NCBI GenBank assembly: GCA_015680685.1
Contig: MNCI01011145.1
Span: forward strand, 65,930-129,929
Source of the DNA: Gnetum montanum
Taxonomy: Eukaryota > Streptophyta > Gnetopsida > Gnetales > Gnetaceae
Direction of reading: 5' to 3'
DNA: 64,000 bases
A program made the translations under genes and the position numbers. Within the stretch, counting starts at the first letter, position 1, and every line of letters begins with the position of its first letter. Of this stretch, positions 42,032 to 53,699 are shown piece after piece. Below the pieces are notes generated by a model that did not search any database, had not been told where the DNA came from, and saw only the letters and a list, made by a program, of their open reading frames with translations.

Positions 42032-45008
42032 TCCTACCATTTTAGCCATACTCCTAGTGCCTATTACCAACAAATTCGAATGACCTTGTTTGTACTAGAG
42101 TATAATGACTTTTTATTAGCTCTTCAACTCCCACTCCTTTTTTTATAGCTTATTTTCCTCATGATGACTCCATGCTTTATTGGTGGATTCATGTGTTTTT
42201 CTCTACTTTGAACTTGTAGCTTTTACTTTTGTTTATTTTTTATGCTAACATCACTTATAAAGCCTTTTGATTTTTTTCATAGGGCTATTCTTTTCTTCTT
42301 TCATGGAGAAGATAATGTAGTAGAATGATCATGGAACTTCTTTGTAGAGTTAATGTTTCATTCAATACAATGTACCTCACCTTGCTTTTCTGAATTAAAA
42401 TGAAATATGCATGGGTTTGAAATGTAATTCTTTGTGGATCTTGAATGAGCTTAGATATGAAAGACTTATTTATAGGCTTTTTATAGGATGAAACTTTAGC
42501 TTTATAGGTTGGCTCTATGAGCCAACATGGTCAAGTTCTAACATGGTAGAGCTCTTTTGTAGTGCCACTCTTGAGCTCTATAAATTAACTTTACAAGCTA
42601 ATGTGTCATAGGTTAACTTGGTAAGGCTTACTCATAGATGATAAATCTTGTTTTACAAACTAGTTCTACAAGCTAATGTAATAGGAGCTGACATGGTAGA
42701 GTCATCTTGTAAAGAAAAAATTTAGCTCTATGAATTTTCTTTATGAGCTGACATGGAAAATTGTGTAGCGCTCTATTAACATTGTAGAGCTCTTTCGTAA
42801 AACCTAAATTTACCTCTACGAATCAGCTCTTCAAGCTAATGTGATATAGCAAAACATGTCAAGCAAATTTGTAAAGCTACTTTTTAGCTCTACAAACATA
42901 ATAGAGCCAAAAGTGAACTCGCTTGTAGAGCTAAACTTTAGCTTTAGGGACTAGATCTATGAACTAACATTGCAAGAAGCTAACATGGAAGAGGTCCTTT
43001 ATAGAGCCATTATTATCTCTTCATATACTATAGTACCATTGCTAATGTGGTAGAACCATTTCATAAGCCTTTTTTTAAGGTCTCTGAATCCTTTACTATG
43101 ACGTAAAGCTAATGTGGTAGATTTTCTTTATAGAACCATTTTTAAGCTCTACAAGCTAATGAAGCTAACATGGTAGAACTCTTTTGTAAAATGGAGATAT
43201 GGTTCTACAAACTAGCTCTTTACTAAAAATTCAACATGGTAGAAATGATATGCCATTGTTGACATGGTAAACAAAACATCAAAGGCTAGGAATTATATAC
43301 TTGTTGATGTGGTAGTACGAAATTGGCAATGCTTATTTTGTAGAGCTATTTTTTGGTTCTACAAACTACCTCTATGAGCTGACATGGTGAAGCGATGACA
43401 TGATTTATAGAGCCTCTTTCTAGAACTTTTTTTTAGTGTCATGTGCTTCCTCTATCACCAACATGGAAAAATTGAATTATCTTGTAGAGCTAAATTTTGG
43501 CTCTACAAACATTACTTCTTTCCCAAAGTTTACTTCATATGATGCTAAAATGTTAGAATTCTTTTGTAGAGTGAAAATTAGGATCTATGAACTAGCTCTA
43601 CATGCTAACATAGAATGATTCTGATGTGGTAGAGCTCTTTTGTTGACTAGAAATCTGACACTAGGAACTGGTTATACATGGTGTCATGGCACGATGCTAA
43701 TGTAGCAAGGTGCTCTAAACTCTACTAACATGGCAAATGAAACTTTTCATTTTTTATGAGGTTGTGAATCTTCATCTAGTTAATGATGTGGCAGATGCTA
43801 ATGTGGTACTCTGCTAATGTGGAAGATGAAATGTGTTTTCTCTAGATGAAAACATGAGGCTTATCTATTTGTTGACATGTCCAATGTTGATGTGTTAGAG
43901 TGTTTTGGGTTCTACTAATGTGGAAATGAGGCTTTTGATTTTTCATGAGCTCATAAATCTTCATCTATATGCCAACATAGATGGGTTATTTTTTATAACC
44001 CCAAATATTTTGCAAATTTGTTGCAACAAACTAACATGATAGAGCCAACAAGTGAGCTTTCTTGTAGAGATAAATTTTAGCTTCACATACCAGCTCTATG
44101 AGTTGGTATGCCATGGTGTTGACATGTCGAGCTCTTTTGTATAGCTTAAATTTGGCTCTACAAACTGGTTCTATGAGTTGACATGACATAACACTGATGT
44201 GGTAGAGCTCTTTCCAATCTTTTTATGAAACCAAAAATGGTTCTACAAATTAGCTCTCTATGCCTAGTTGAATTAAAGAGTTGTTACACACATGCTCTTG
44301 GTTAAGGTTGGCTTCATTAGGATATAATATAGTGAACACAAGATATCTTATACAAAGCTAACAAAATAAAAGTTAAGTTGGCAAAACGAATCAGGCTAAG
44401 TAGAGAAAATAACAAAATTCTAAACACCAACTCTAACTACTGATGTATCATTTGAAGTGCTACCTCTACAAAATATATGATTAAAGCTCAAACCCACATA
44501 AAATGAAAAACTCTACATAGAATCAGAAATAGTAGCCAAGGTTAAAACATACATTACAACTTTCCCTTTTTATCTTTACCTAGATCTTTCTTCCACAAAA
44601 ATATGATGTGATAAAATTTACTTAATCTCATTGCACAAGTAATTATTCTCTAAAAGTTACAGGAATCATTTACAGAAATAAGCTAATAAATCAAACTCCA
44701 TTGCTATTCCATAATTTCTTTTGCAAGAACTCAAAAAATATTTTTTTGTATTAACATATGTACTTTCAATCCATGAGCTTTACTTTCAGACTTAATTTTT
44801 TAAGACCATATTTTCCAATAATTTGAGCTTAAATCTTGAGATGAAAACCTAAATTTACATTTTTGGTTTGAGCTTTCTTTTTCTTTAATTATAAGCCCTA
44901 AATTATTTTGGGATATAGAGTCTCTTTTCATGAAAATGTTAAGCTAAACAAACCATCATAAACTTGAGATTTAAGCCCTACCTCATTTATGATTGAAATG
45001 TGACAACA
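42032..45008 (-). repeat. E2 3' LTR, part 2
   Basis: It continues the E2 LTR after the E3 insertion and aligns with 53,466-56,098. It contains a long degenerate repeat array (42,440-44,270). It ends gtgacaaca at 45,008, matching the end of the other LTR at 56,098. On the plus strand a purine-poor tract (tttcttatcttcctttaacc) follows, which is a polypurine tract on the minus strand. Confidence 0.85.
42440..44270. repeat. Degenerate AGCTCTAC/GTAGAGCT array, left LTR of E2
   Basis: About 1.8 kb is built from variants of 'agctctacaagctaacatggtagagctcttttgtagagct', with both agctctac and its complement gtagagct recurring every few tens of bases. Phrases such as 'gctaatgtggtagagc' and 'ttttggctctacaaa' recur throughout. 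The repeat length looks like roughly 60-90 bp but is too degenerate to fix by eye. Paired motifs could form many small hairpins. No coding frame explains it. Confidence 0.8.
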
Positions 45009-45289
45009 TTTCTTATCTTCCTTTAACCACAAACATTATACCAAATATTTGGAAAGAAAGGATATTATTCCATTTGTTGGGCTCATGTACAATGGAATTT
45101 TCTACAATGATAGCTATAGAATTGTTAATTTAAAATCTAGAAAGAATATATTTTTTGGGGAATAGTACAAATTAATCTTAAGGATTAAAAGTATAAAAAC
45201 CCTATGCATCCTACATACTATATGGATATATACATATGTATCCTAAATGTGATGTAGAAACTAAACACCATGACCTTTCTTGGAACTTC

Positions 45290-45720
45290 CTTTCAGAAGC
45301 TACATCATATTCAATTTTCATTAAAACCCAGGATATCTTCTCTTCTATCTAGTTCAAAGCCTTTTCACCTTCTTTAATCTATGGCTTCTCCTTTACTATA
45401 TACATTCTACTACTTTCCTCAACTAACTCCTTTTTAACATAGTAAAAGAAGGTCTCCTTTGTCTTTAAAGGTGAAATGGGTTCTTAACTCTTCTCTTGAC
45501 TTGGTGGGTTTTGGCTCGAGAAAAAAAATACTTCTTTCAATGAATCTAAATTATATGGATTTTATTTTGGTCTCATGATTCCTTGGAACTAATAGTACTC
45601 ATCTCAAACTTATTCATAAATGAAGTGGTCATTCATTAAGAAAAAATTCATTTCCTAACTATATCATGTAGGGACTACTGTAGGAAGCCCCAAAGTTTGT
45701 AGCTTTATGATACATCCTCA
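45290..45720 (-). pseudogene. E2 extra ORF remnant
   Basis: The minus frame near 45,720-45,640 reads CYPKHVMRMYHKATNFGASY followed by SPYM, then LGNEFFLN. This aligns with the E5 extra ORF (CCPEHVLKAYLKARACGALK, CPFMAWL, DEFSFL). The acidic C-terminal part is broken by shifts and stops. It confirms the extra ORF as a shared gene of the lineage. Confidence 0.6.
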
Positions 45721-46019
45721 TGACATGTTTAGGGTAGCATCTAGACAAGTAAGAGATAAAAGGCCTTGTATTTACCATCTTCCTAGAACAACTCCTAGTG
45801 TGAGATCTCCTTCACTAACTCTTAGCTTAAGACTTTCTTTGTTGGTGAAGGATTAACCATACCTTATTATATAGCCCATGTTATTGAAAATCTCCCATCA
45901 TTATAAAAACTAGCTTAGGAGCTTATTAAGCTTTGACTAAAGCTATTTATTAACTATGAAGCAAGCACTATTTACACATTTACATTTTCTACCTTTTTTC
46001 TCAACTTTATCAAGTATTG

Positions 46020-47300
46020 GATGGCTGCCCAAAGTAGTGCTTTAGATGGATGGTGTTAAATGGGAACTTTAGTTTGGTTTCATCCATTTTAGAGAGCTTA
46101 TAAGTATCATTTGACACCTAATGCTTAATAAATAATGGGCTTGTCCACTTGGTAAAAAACTTATTATGATCATTTTTTTTCTTTATATTTCAAAGCAATA
46201 TCAAGTCATCCACTCTAAATGCCATTTTTAAAGCTTTTCAATTGAACCATATTTTGATTTGTAAAGCATTCCTTAATAACCTATCTCTAGTTTTATCAGT
46301 CTCAGCCTCTCTTTTGATAAGCAAAATCATAAAAATCCTATCTTTATTTGTTCTTTCACTACACTTCTTCATGAATTTTGAAGTTGAGATTATAATTTTA
46401 TGTGATTCTTGCTACCATAACATAGACTAAATTATAAGATGATGTTCCAATAGATTTCTTGATTCTAATATGATCTATCCATAAAGCTGATGGTAAGTAG
46501 TTATGCCAATTTTCATGATCTCCATCCATTAATCTTTTAATATAGGAGATAAGTTTTTTATCAGTAGATTCAACCAATCCATTCCCTTGAGGGTAGTAAT
46601 TAGATAAGAAGAAAAGAAATGTATATTTCTCAAAATCCCATCTTATAAAATCATCAAACTAAAACATAGTGTCATTATTTGACACCAATACTTTAGGTAT
46701 ACTAAAGTGGTTTAGGATTTGATCTTTAAGAAACTTTATTACATCTAATGCTAAACATTTTCTCAAAGGTTTTACTTCTGATCAATCAGTAAAATAGTCA
46801 ATAGTTTTTAATAAATATTTATGTCCATATTTTGAAGGAGTAATTGTGCCAATAAAATATAAACCTTACTGATGAAATGCCCTTTCTGCAATCACTGGTT
46901 TTAGTGGAGTGCTAGCTTTCTTGATTTTTAGCCCATGAATCTAACATTTGTAATAGCATTGAATTTTATAGCTAATATGTTGATATATGCTAGGCCAATA
47001 AAATCCATAGCACAATATGTGTTGCATAGTGGATTTAGAGGAATCATAAAACAAGTTTGCATGATCATGAAATTGATGTAACATGAGTTTGATTTGATCA
47101 TTCATGACATATTCTAAAAGAACCCCTCTAAAATCCTTTCTATATAAAACTCCATTTTCACCAAGAACTTATTTATCTTTTTAAGAAAATCTCTTCTTTG
47201 GCTCAAAGTTAGATTATTTGGTACTTTTCTTAAAGTGAAGAATTTTAAAGTTTCATCATGGGAATCTATCGCATAGATTTCAGCTTCTTTAGTCATTAGT
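46020..47300 (-). pseudogene. E2 integrase remnant
   Basis: The N-terminal side is the frame 47,114-47,296 (KFFTLRKVPNNLTLSQRRDF), matching E5 (ILKFLNTRKIPNNLTTSQKR). The zinc and core regions follow in pieces: GLYFIGTITPS, TIDYFTD, IPKVLVSNND, NYYPQGNGLVESTDKKL, and SYNLVYVMVARIT. As in E5, the second acidic residue of the DDE triad reads as Asn (SNND). Confidence 0.85.
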
Positions 47301-48130
47301 TGAGCTTATCCCATTTCTTTAACTATTTTGCATAATGCTAGGAAAAATCTTAATCCTTGAAGCTTAACAAACCACTTTCCTCTGTTTAGCCCAATTTCAT
47401 TTTGAGCAAGAAATTGCTTAACAACAAGTTCTATCAGCATAACATGAATCAAAGCGCTCTCTAAATAGTATTTGAAATGTAATAGGAATTTGATAACAAC
47501 ATATGCCTAATTTTATAAGTTTGAGTAGTTTAATTTAGAACCTTTAAGATGATAATCAAAGAATTCGATTGGCTCATCCTGATCAACCTTTTTCTGATTT
47601 AAAACTATAGCAACGAAATCACTAGAAGTAAAGAATATGACCAAAAGTCTTCTTTTAATTTAGGTTTAGCTAAATATGGAGACTCTTGAATAGCTTTTTT
47701 GATTTTTGCTAATGCTTTCTTTGGTTCCAGTGTCTTCCTTACTTGAACATCCTACTTGAGCATATACATTAGAGGATTGGTGATCTTAATAAATCCTAGT
47801 ATAAATTTCTTAACAAAATTTATTTTTCTAAAGGATCTAACAAACTATTTTTTGGTTCGATGTTCAATGTTTTGAATAGCTTGGATCCTTGCATTATCTA
47901 TAGAAATACCTTTTTGGAAAACTATGTTCTACAACAAGATTCTAAAATTTACCCCAGAAAAATCTTTTCTTAGAATCCATGGAAATGTCATACTCTCAAC
48001 ATCTATCAAAAATGTGTTGAAGGTGATTGACATGATCTTCTTTTCATTTTGAATAAATAGTAATATCATCTAGATAAATCACAACAAATTCTTTAATTAA
48101 TCATCATTTTCAAGCACTTGGAAGTTCCTC
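47301..48130 (-). pseudogene. E2 reverse transcriptase (truncated) and Ty3 RNase H
   Basis: The retained RT part begins at FVVIYLDDITIYSK (about 48,040-48,110), followed by KEDHVNHLQHIFDRC. The fingers and palm N-terminal half is absent, because the sequence just upstream is the aRNH-RT linker (NFQVLENDD). A deletion therefore joined linker to YLDD region. The following connection and RNase H parts are fragmentary (FVKKFILGF; SDFVAIVLNQK). Confidence 0.75.
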
Positions 48131-48329
48131 ACATTATCTAGGCCTAAAGGCTAATGCTTAACTTCAATTACAACCCTTCTATATTTTTTACTCCTTTTTG
48201 AATCTAGTGTTGAGGTTGTTGTAGCTAGCTCATTTGCTAACTAGTTTTCTTCTCTACATATATGTTTTATTTCATACTACTCAAATGGATTTCACAAGTT
48301 ATAGAGAATTTGTTTATATGGTCTTAAGA

Positions 48330-48600
48330 ATGAACATTTTTACTACACATTCACCATTAACTTGTTTGAAAATGAGCCTAGAATCTCCTTTAATTGAAAT
48401 TCTTTTGATCCCTCTTTTTAGAGCTCTTATGATTCCAATACATAGGGCTTTGTATTTAGTCTTATTATTCATACATGGAAATGATAGATGAACTTATTTT
48501 TGAATTTTCTTAGATCCTTCTTTAGTTAATACTATTCTGACTCCATCCCCTTTTAAATTGCACAATCCATCAAAATACAATTCTCATTTTCTTTTGCTTC
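48330..48600 (-). pseudogene. E2 archaeal-type RNase H (aRNH)
   Basis: The minus frame reads ELYFDGLCNLKGDGVRIVL, then CMNNKTKYKALCIGIIRALK, RGIKRISIKGDSRLIFKQVN and GECVVK. This is the N-terminal and central part of an RVT_3-type RNase H (FDG..., NN.AEY.AL..GL..A, GDS.LV..Q). Acidic catalytic residues at FDG and GDS are kept, while the Glu of AEYEAL reads Lys. It lies upstream of the YLDD box of RT, as in E5. Confidence 0.82.
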
Positions 48601-48949
48601 GAATTTCTCTTTTCTTTGGAACTTCAACTTGTATGAGAGAACAGTGCTTCTATTTCTATATCTTTGATCTAGATGATCTTGTTCTTTCCATTAGAGGTAA
48701 TATTCTTGATCATCAAGGAATCGTGTATGTATATACTTGTTTGGGCTCTCCCTTCCATGGTAGCCACATGTGTGAATAATCTGTGAAGATATATCTAGAA
48801 AATTTTTTACTTTAGCTTTGACTTAATAGAAGACTATGAATCTAGGATATCAACTACTTGAATGGTTATCTTACTCTTAATATGAGTTTTTGAAGTAATT
48901 TGGAGTAATATATTTGATAATTATCCCCGTACTTTCACTTTGCTCTTAT

Positions 48950-49110
48950 ATACTTAGATAATCTTCTTTTTGGATAATTCTAGAAATAATCTTAACTGTT
49001 TACAAATGGATAATGACATAATGGTTGATGTAACTCCTAAATCAACTAAACAATTATGCATGTATTTACCATTCAACTTCATTTTAAGAAGAAATGAAGA
49101 TATTTAGATT
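48950..49110 (-). pseudogene. E2 aspartic protease remnant
   Basis: The minus frame reads KLNGKYMHNCLVDLGVTSTI followed by MSLSICKQL. This is the retroviral-type protease flap and active-site pattern (CLVDSGAT), with Ser-Gly-Ala changed to Leu-Gly-Val. In E5 the equivalent lies within the assembly gap. Confidence 0.75.
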
Positions 49111-49310
49111 TTACCATTTTATTCCCATTACAAACATAGCTTAATTTAGATTCGCAAACCTTCTTCTTAGCCTTAACTAGTTCTAAAAGCTTCTTTTACA
49201 AACTTTCTATTTGTAATATCTAATATATACTAATTTTTGAAATCATATTCTCCATCATCATAAAATCTTGACTTCCTAAATCATTTATCAAGCAACTAGT
49301 TTTGAGGATT

Positions 49311-50620
49311 TTAGTCTATCTTTGTATCCTTTTCTTTTCTCTTTTCTTTTTCATTAGGTTCAAAAGCCTTTCTCTTGGTAGAAGGGTCAAAAATGGCATT
49401 GGTAGGCCGAGATCTAGTGACATTTTCTTTTGACCTTAAGTTATATTTGAATCCATTATTATTATTGCATTTCTCATCCAAAGATGAATCTTTTCCTAAA
49501 CTTGACAAAGAAGAAGTGTCACTTATTTCATTTTCAAATAATTAGCTAGTGTAATGAATACCAAATAACTCATTATCAAATTCAATGTTGAGAAAATTAG
49601 AAATGGTTGTATGACTTTCATCTTTAGAATCTTGTAATTTGGTATCTTGATGTCGGTATTTCCTATGCTTCTTTTCTTCTTTTATCTTAACTTAAGCTAG
49701 CATTTCTTCTAATTTGACTACCTTGCTGGAAAAATATTTCATGAGCTTTCCTTTCTCAAAAACTTCTTTAGAATTTTCATTTTCTTGATATTGTTCCTTG
49801 TTGATCATAGAAGATAATTCTTTAAACTAGGCTAAATTTTGTATACTTACGAGTGCTTTTTGTTTAGTTTTTGGTACTCTAACAATTTCTACATTAGCTA
49901 AATTACTTGTTTTTCTAACTAGATAGCTTCATTAAAGAAATCATTCAAAGTTAGTAGATTTGAATTTTTTCTTAGCTAGATTAAAATGTTAAGACTAACA
50001 ACATTTAGATAAGTTTCCCTAAGCATCTCATTAGATGGTCTATGTTGTCTCTAAAATAATCCTCAAATTTGTTGAAATTTAATGTTAAAGTCTTTAAAAA
50101 ACTTCTTAGTCCCTCTCTTGGCCTATACTTAGCCTATAATATAGCTAATGTTGTTCTGTTTGATTATCAAAATAAGCTAAGAATAAATATTTTATATAGT
50201 CCCAAATGGTGATGCTATTGTTTGGTAAATTAGAATATCAAATTCGAGCCATATCTTCAGTTTGCTACAAACAACCTCTAGGCTTGATCTTGATGTTGAA
50301 TGTTTACATGATCTTAGGCTAATCCAACAAATGGACATATTGATCTATCAAATAAGCATTTCTAGTAATGAAAGTCTTAGGTAAATACTTATGAACTACC
50401 TTGGGGACGTTGTTATACTTTTGGAACCTTAATGGTATGACTCTTTCCTAAGGTTTTGCAGGTGGTAGATTTTCCATGTTGATATTATGTCTTATTATCA
50501 AACACTTAGAATTTCTTCATCTTATCCTAAAAATTGGTAAACCAAATATAAGAGGTGATCTTCTAGTCCTTCTAGTTTTAACTCAACTATTTGTTCATGG
50601 CTTAAAAACCTTTTCCTATT
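49311..50620 (-). pseudogene. E2 gag remnant
   Basis: The gag core is seen near 50,100-50,400 (VVHKYLPKTFI; NNSITIWDYIKYLFLAYFDN), matching E5 (VVYKYFHEPFI; SNSITSWDDIKNLFLAQFGN). The tail is open at 49,311-49,508: SSLGKDSSLDEKCNNN and STKRKAFEPNEKEKRKE. Many TAG and TAA stops lie between. Confidence 0.8.
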
Positions 50621-50734
50621 TTTCTTCTACTAAATAATCAGTTTTATAATCAGAATACTTGTTTGGACTTCCAAATTCCTGAAAGTTATTAAGTTGTTTG
50701 CTAATCAACAAAGTAGTGACTAATTTATTTGTCC

Positions 50735-50756
50735 TCCTTTTAGCACCAAAAAGAAT
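50735..50756 (-). other. E2 primer-binding site
   Basis: On the minus strand, just inside the LTR end (ccaaca), the sequence reads attctttttggtgctaaaag. It corresponds to the E5 site with changes. It places the 5' LTR of E2 at 50,757-56,098. Confidence 0.6.
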
Positions 50757-50916
50757 TGTTGGTGGCTACTTTGGACCACCAACATTATCCTCTTCCCTAC
50801 AATGAAAATCACAAAGATGTGGTGTTCTTTTAAAACTCATGTTTAGGTTTTTGCTATTCTATAGAAATACCAAGATTGATGTGGACATTAAATAAGCCAA
50901 CATAACTTCTCTCCAA

Positions 50917-51655
50917 TGATGGGATCTTTTTTTAGAGTTTTGGCATGTTTGGGAGTGTTTTGGGGATATTTTGATAGCTTTAGGATCTTTCAAAAGATAT
51001 GGATACTTGTTTGGACGTGTTTGGAGGTTTTGGCCCTTAAAATAAGCATATTTAACCTTGACCCTAGCAAGATAGATTTCTACACTAATAGTTAGGTTTC
51101 CATAATGAATATTAGACGTCTAATATTTTTTGTAGACATATCAACCAAGATGACTACTCTAAGAGGTATTTCCCAAGACATCTACTATAAAACATTTGCA
51201 CTCGGGAAAGACAACTCCTATTTCTCAAAGACATCTCCTCTAGATTTTAACAGGCATTAACTTGAATGATTAATTGAAGGGAAGATAAAGAGACAAGGAG
51301 AAAAAGGTATAAATAGATCTCTTGGGTCTTTAATTTGATCAAAATTGTCAAAAGAGAGTCTGAAGAGAGAAAGAGGGAGTCTAGGAAGAGAGAGATAAGT
51401 GAGAGGAGTGTAGAGAGAGATAGAGTCTTGGCAAGATGCCTTGATGATCATCCTTATAAGCATGTGATTGCTTTGATTAAGTGTATGAGAGTTGGATTAA
51501 ATCTCTTGTCTATCCCTGGCAATTGTGCTTCTTTTCACATATAATTTCTCAATTTGAATAAGAATAAATATTTTACTTTTATTTTTCTTATTTAATTAGT
51601 TTTTTTATGACATTGAGAGGGCTTGGATTGTGGAATCCATGGGAGCTCCTCATCA
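50917..51655 (+). mobile_element. Solo LTR of the E3 family, first
   Basis: This single LTR-like sequence of about 740 bp, in plus orientation, has a cluster of GACATC motifs, tataaatag near 51,310, and the family end 'ggattgtggaatccatgggagctcctcatca' at 51,625-51,655. The first 100 bases or so of the family LTR are missing. No interior region or partner LTR is present at this site. Confidence 0.75.
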
Positions 51656-51663
51656 AAAGCCCA

Positions 51664-52375
51664 TGATAAGAACATCACCTAGCACTTTTTTTATCTTTAA
51701 TGTATCTTGGATATGCATGTGTCTTCTTGTTTTGATCTTTTTATGATGATTCCAAGGTGATTCTTCATGTTTGGATGTGTTTGGGAACTATTTTGATGAG
51801 TCTAGGAGGTTCCAAGAGCTATGAGAACTTGTTTGGATGTGTTTAAAGATTCCAGGCCTCAAAACAAGCATCTTTGTGTTTTTCCCTAGTAGGTGGGATG
51901 TCACAACTATAGTTAAGACATCCCAACCAAAAACAAGATGTTCCATATGATTTCAAGACATCCCAGCTGTTAACAACCACGTTTGGATGAGATGTCCCAT
52001 TCTTCTCGAAGACATCCAAGATGGATTTTAATAGATGTCAAATTGAATGGAATATTAGAAAGAATATGAAAGGTCATCACAAGAAGCTTTAAATAAGAGT
52101 GAAAGGGAGAAGGCTAATCATGCTAATCAAAAGAAAGAAGGTTAGTCTCAACGAGAAGAGCAAGAGTGAGATATTTGAAAAGTATCTTGAGAGATTGTGC
52201 AAGAAGAGTTTGAGTGAGAGACAAGGGAAAGCACTTGAGAGAGGTTAAGAGAATCTCTTATCAGTGTCTTATCTTGAGCTTTAGCTCCATTGTAAGCAAT
52301 TGAGAATTGAGAGGGAACATGTGTGGTCTTTAAGATTCTTCGGAGAGGTGTAAGTTGAGCTTGGCTCCTCATCTA
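51664..52375 (+). mobile_element. Solo LTR of the E3 family, second
   Basis: It begins TGATAAGAACATCACC, the family start, only eight bases after the end of the first solo LTR. It contains the GACATC motif cluster (51,890-52,020) and ends with ctcctcatcta. It is a different, diverged subfamily: its sequence after about 52,080 departs from the others. The other LTR of E2 lacks both insertions (about 15,985-16,030). Confidence 0.7.
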
Positions 52376-53699
52376 TTAAGGTAGGCTTCACATCAGCCTA
52401 GATACCTCCAAATAAACACAGTGGTTAAAGAGAAAACTATGTGTTTGAGTTATCATTAAGTACTACTTTTACAATATTACATACTATGAGTTGGACAGAT
52501 TAATGTACTTTAATCAAAATATTTAGCCATCATTACTTCATTCTACAAGGAAGTAAAATTTTCCTACTATATCGAAGCTACTAAGCCTATGTAGTCCAAA
52601 TTATACATTGCCTGCACAAACTAGTCTTTCATCTAATTCTTAAGCTCAATTCCACAAAATCTATTACCACTCTCACCTAGAGAGAAAAGTTCTATAAGAA
52701 AAATGGAAATAGGGTAAGATTCAATGGATTTTAGAAAAAATAATACAATAAAATCACATAAACTCCTAAAACATTGAAGTGAGATATTATTTACATGAAA
52801 AAACACTTTGGAAAATAGAGCTATTTCAAATCAACCAACAATATCAAAAATTGTTAAATCCTTGGGCTCGAATAAGAAAACTTTACATAAGGCTTCTATT
52901 AACATGTACAAGTACTTTAAAAGAAAATAAAGATGTTTTAAAGTTAATTAATAAACGTCAACAGTCACTAAACACAGAGCTATTCAAGTAATCTAACAAT
53001 TCCAAGATTAAGATGCCAAGAACAATACAAGCTTACCACTAGCTAAGTAACTAAGATAAAATATAAAAGTAAACTAAGCTCATAGGATAGAAGTAAAATA
53101 GTTGAATCAACATTTAAATTATAATTCCATTGTATAATAAAGTGCTCCTACTTTTCAAAGTTCTTTCTTTCCTTTGTTTACAAATATGCTTTAGGCTTTT
53201 TATATTAGCCTTTAATAGTTACAACCATTACAGAGACTTAATGCTATAGTTTCTTCATGTTTTGCTTATACCATAGTAGGACATGGAAAATTTACTATAT
53301 TCATAAGTTTTCCTTATTCTATAAATTAAAAGAGCTTTTATTAGCCTTATTCATTGTATTTAGTTAAGCTTTTTTAAGACTTCTACAACAAATTCAATTA
53401 GGAAATCTGTTAAATTCATTCAAATAACTTCTACATTGATTTGAATCTAATCTTTTTCTCAACCACTACAACCAAAATCCTAGTAACTATAATCAGAAAA
53501 TTCAAATAACCCTATTTCTACAAGCATATAATGACTTTTTGTTAGCTTTTCAATTACCACTTCTTTTTATTTTATAGTTTGTTTGCCTTATGGTGACTTC
53601 ATGCTTTAATGGTGGCTTCATGTTCTTTTCTTTACTCTAAGCTTTAATTTCTAGCTCTATTTGTAGCTTTTTCTTTTATTTAATCTTTACATTGACATT

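Larger units (their letters stand above)
45009..50756 (-). mobile_element. E2 interior: Tat-like Ty3/gypsy polyprotein region
   Basis: The order on the minus strand from 50,756 downward is primer site, gag, Ser-rich gag tail, protease, aRNH, truncated RT, RNase H, integrase, extra ORF. It matches E5 in gene order and protein sequence, but the LTRs differ. Nearly every frame is broken. A deletion removes the N-terminal half of RT. Confidence 0.88.

Noticed and set aside
42440-44270. CRISPR-like array of regularly spaced repeats
   Set aside because: Repeats are degenerate, lack constant repeat and unique spacer structure, and lie in a plant retrotransposon LTR.
51335-51544. Arg/Glu-rich 69-codon frame
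   Set aside because: It lies in a purine-rich gagaga tract downstream of the TATA box within a solo LTR; the composition explains it.
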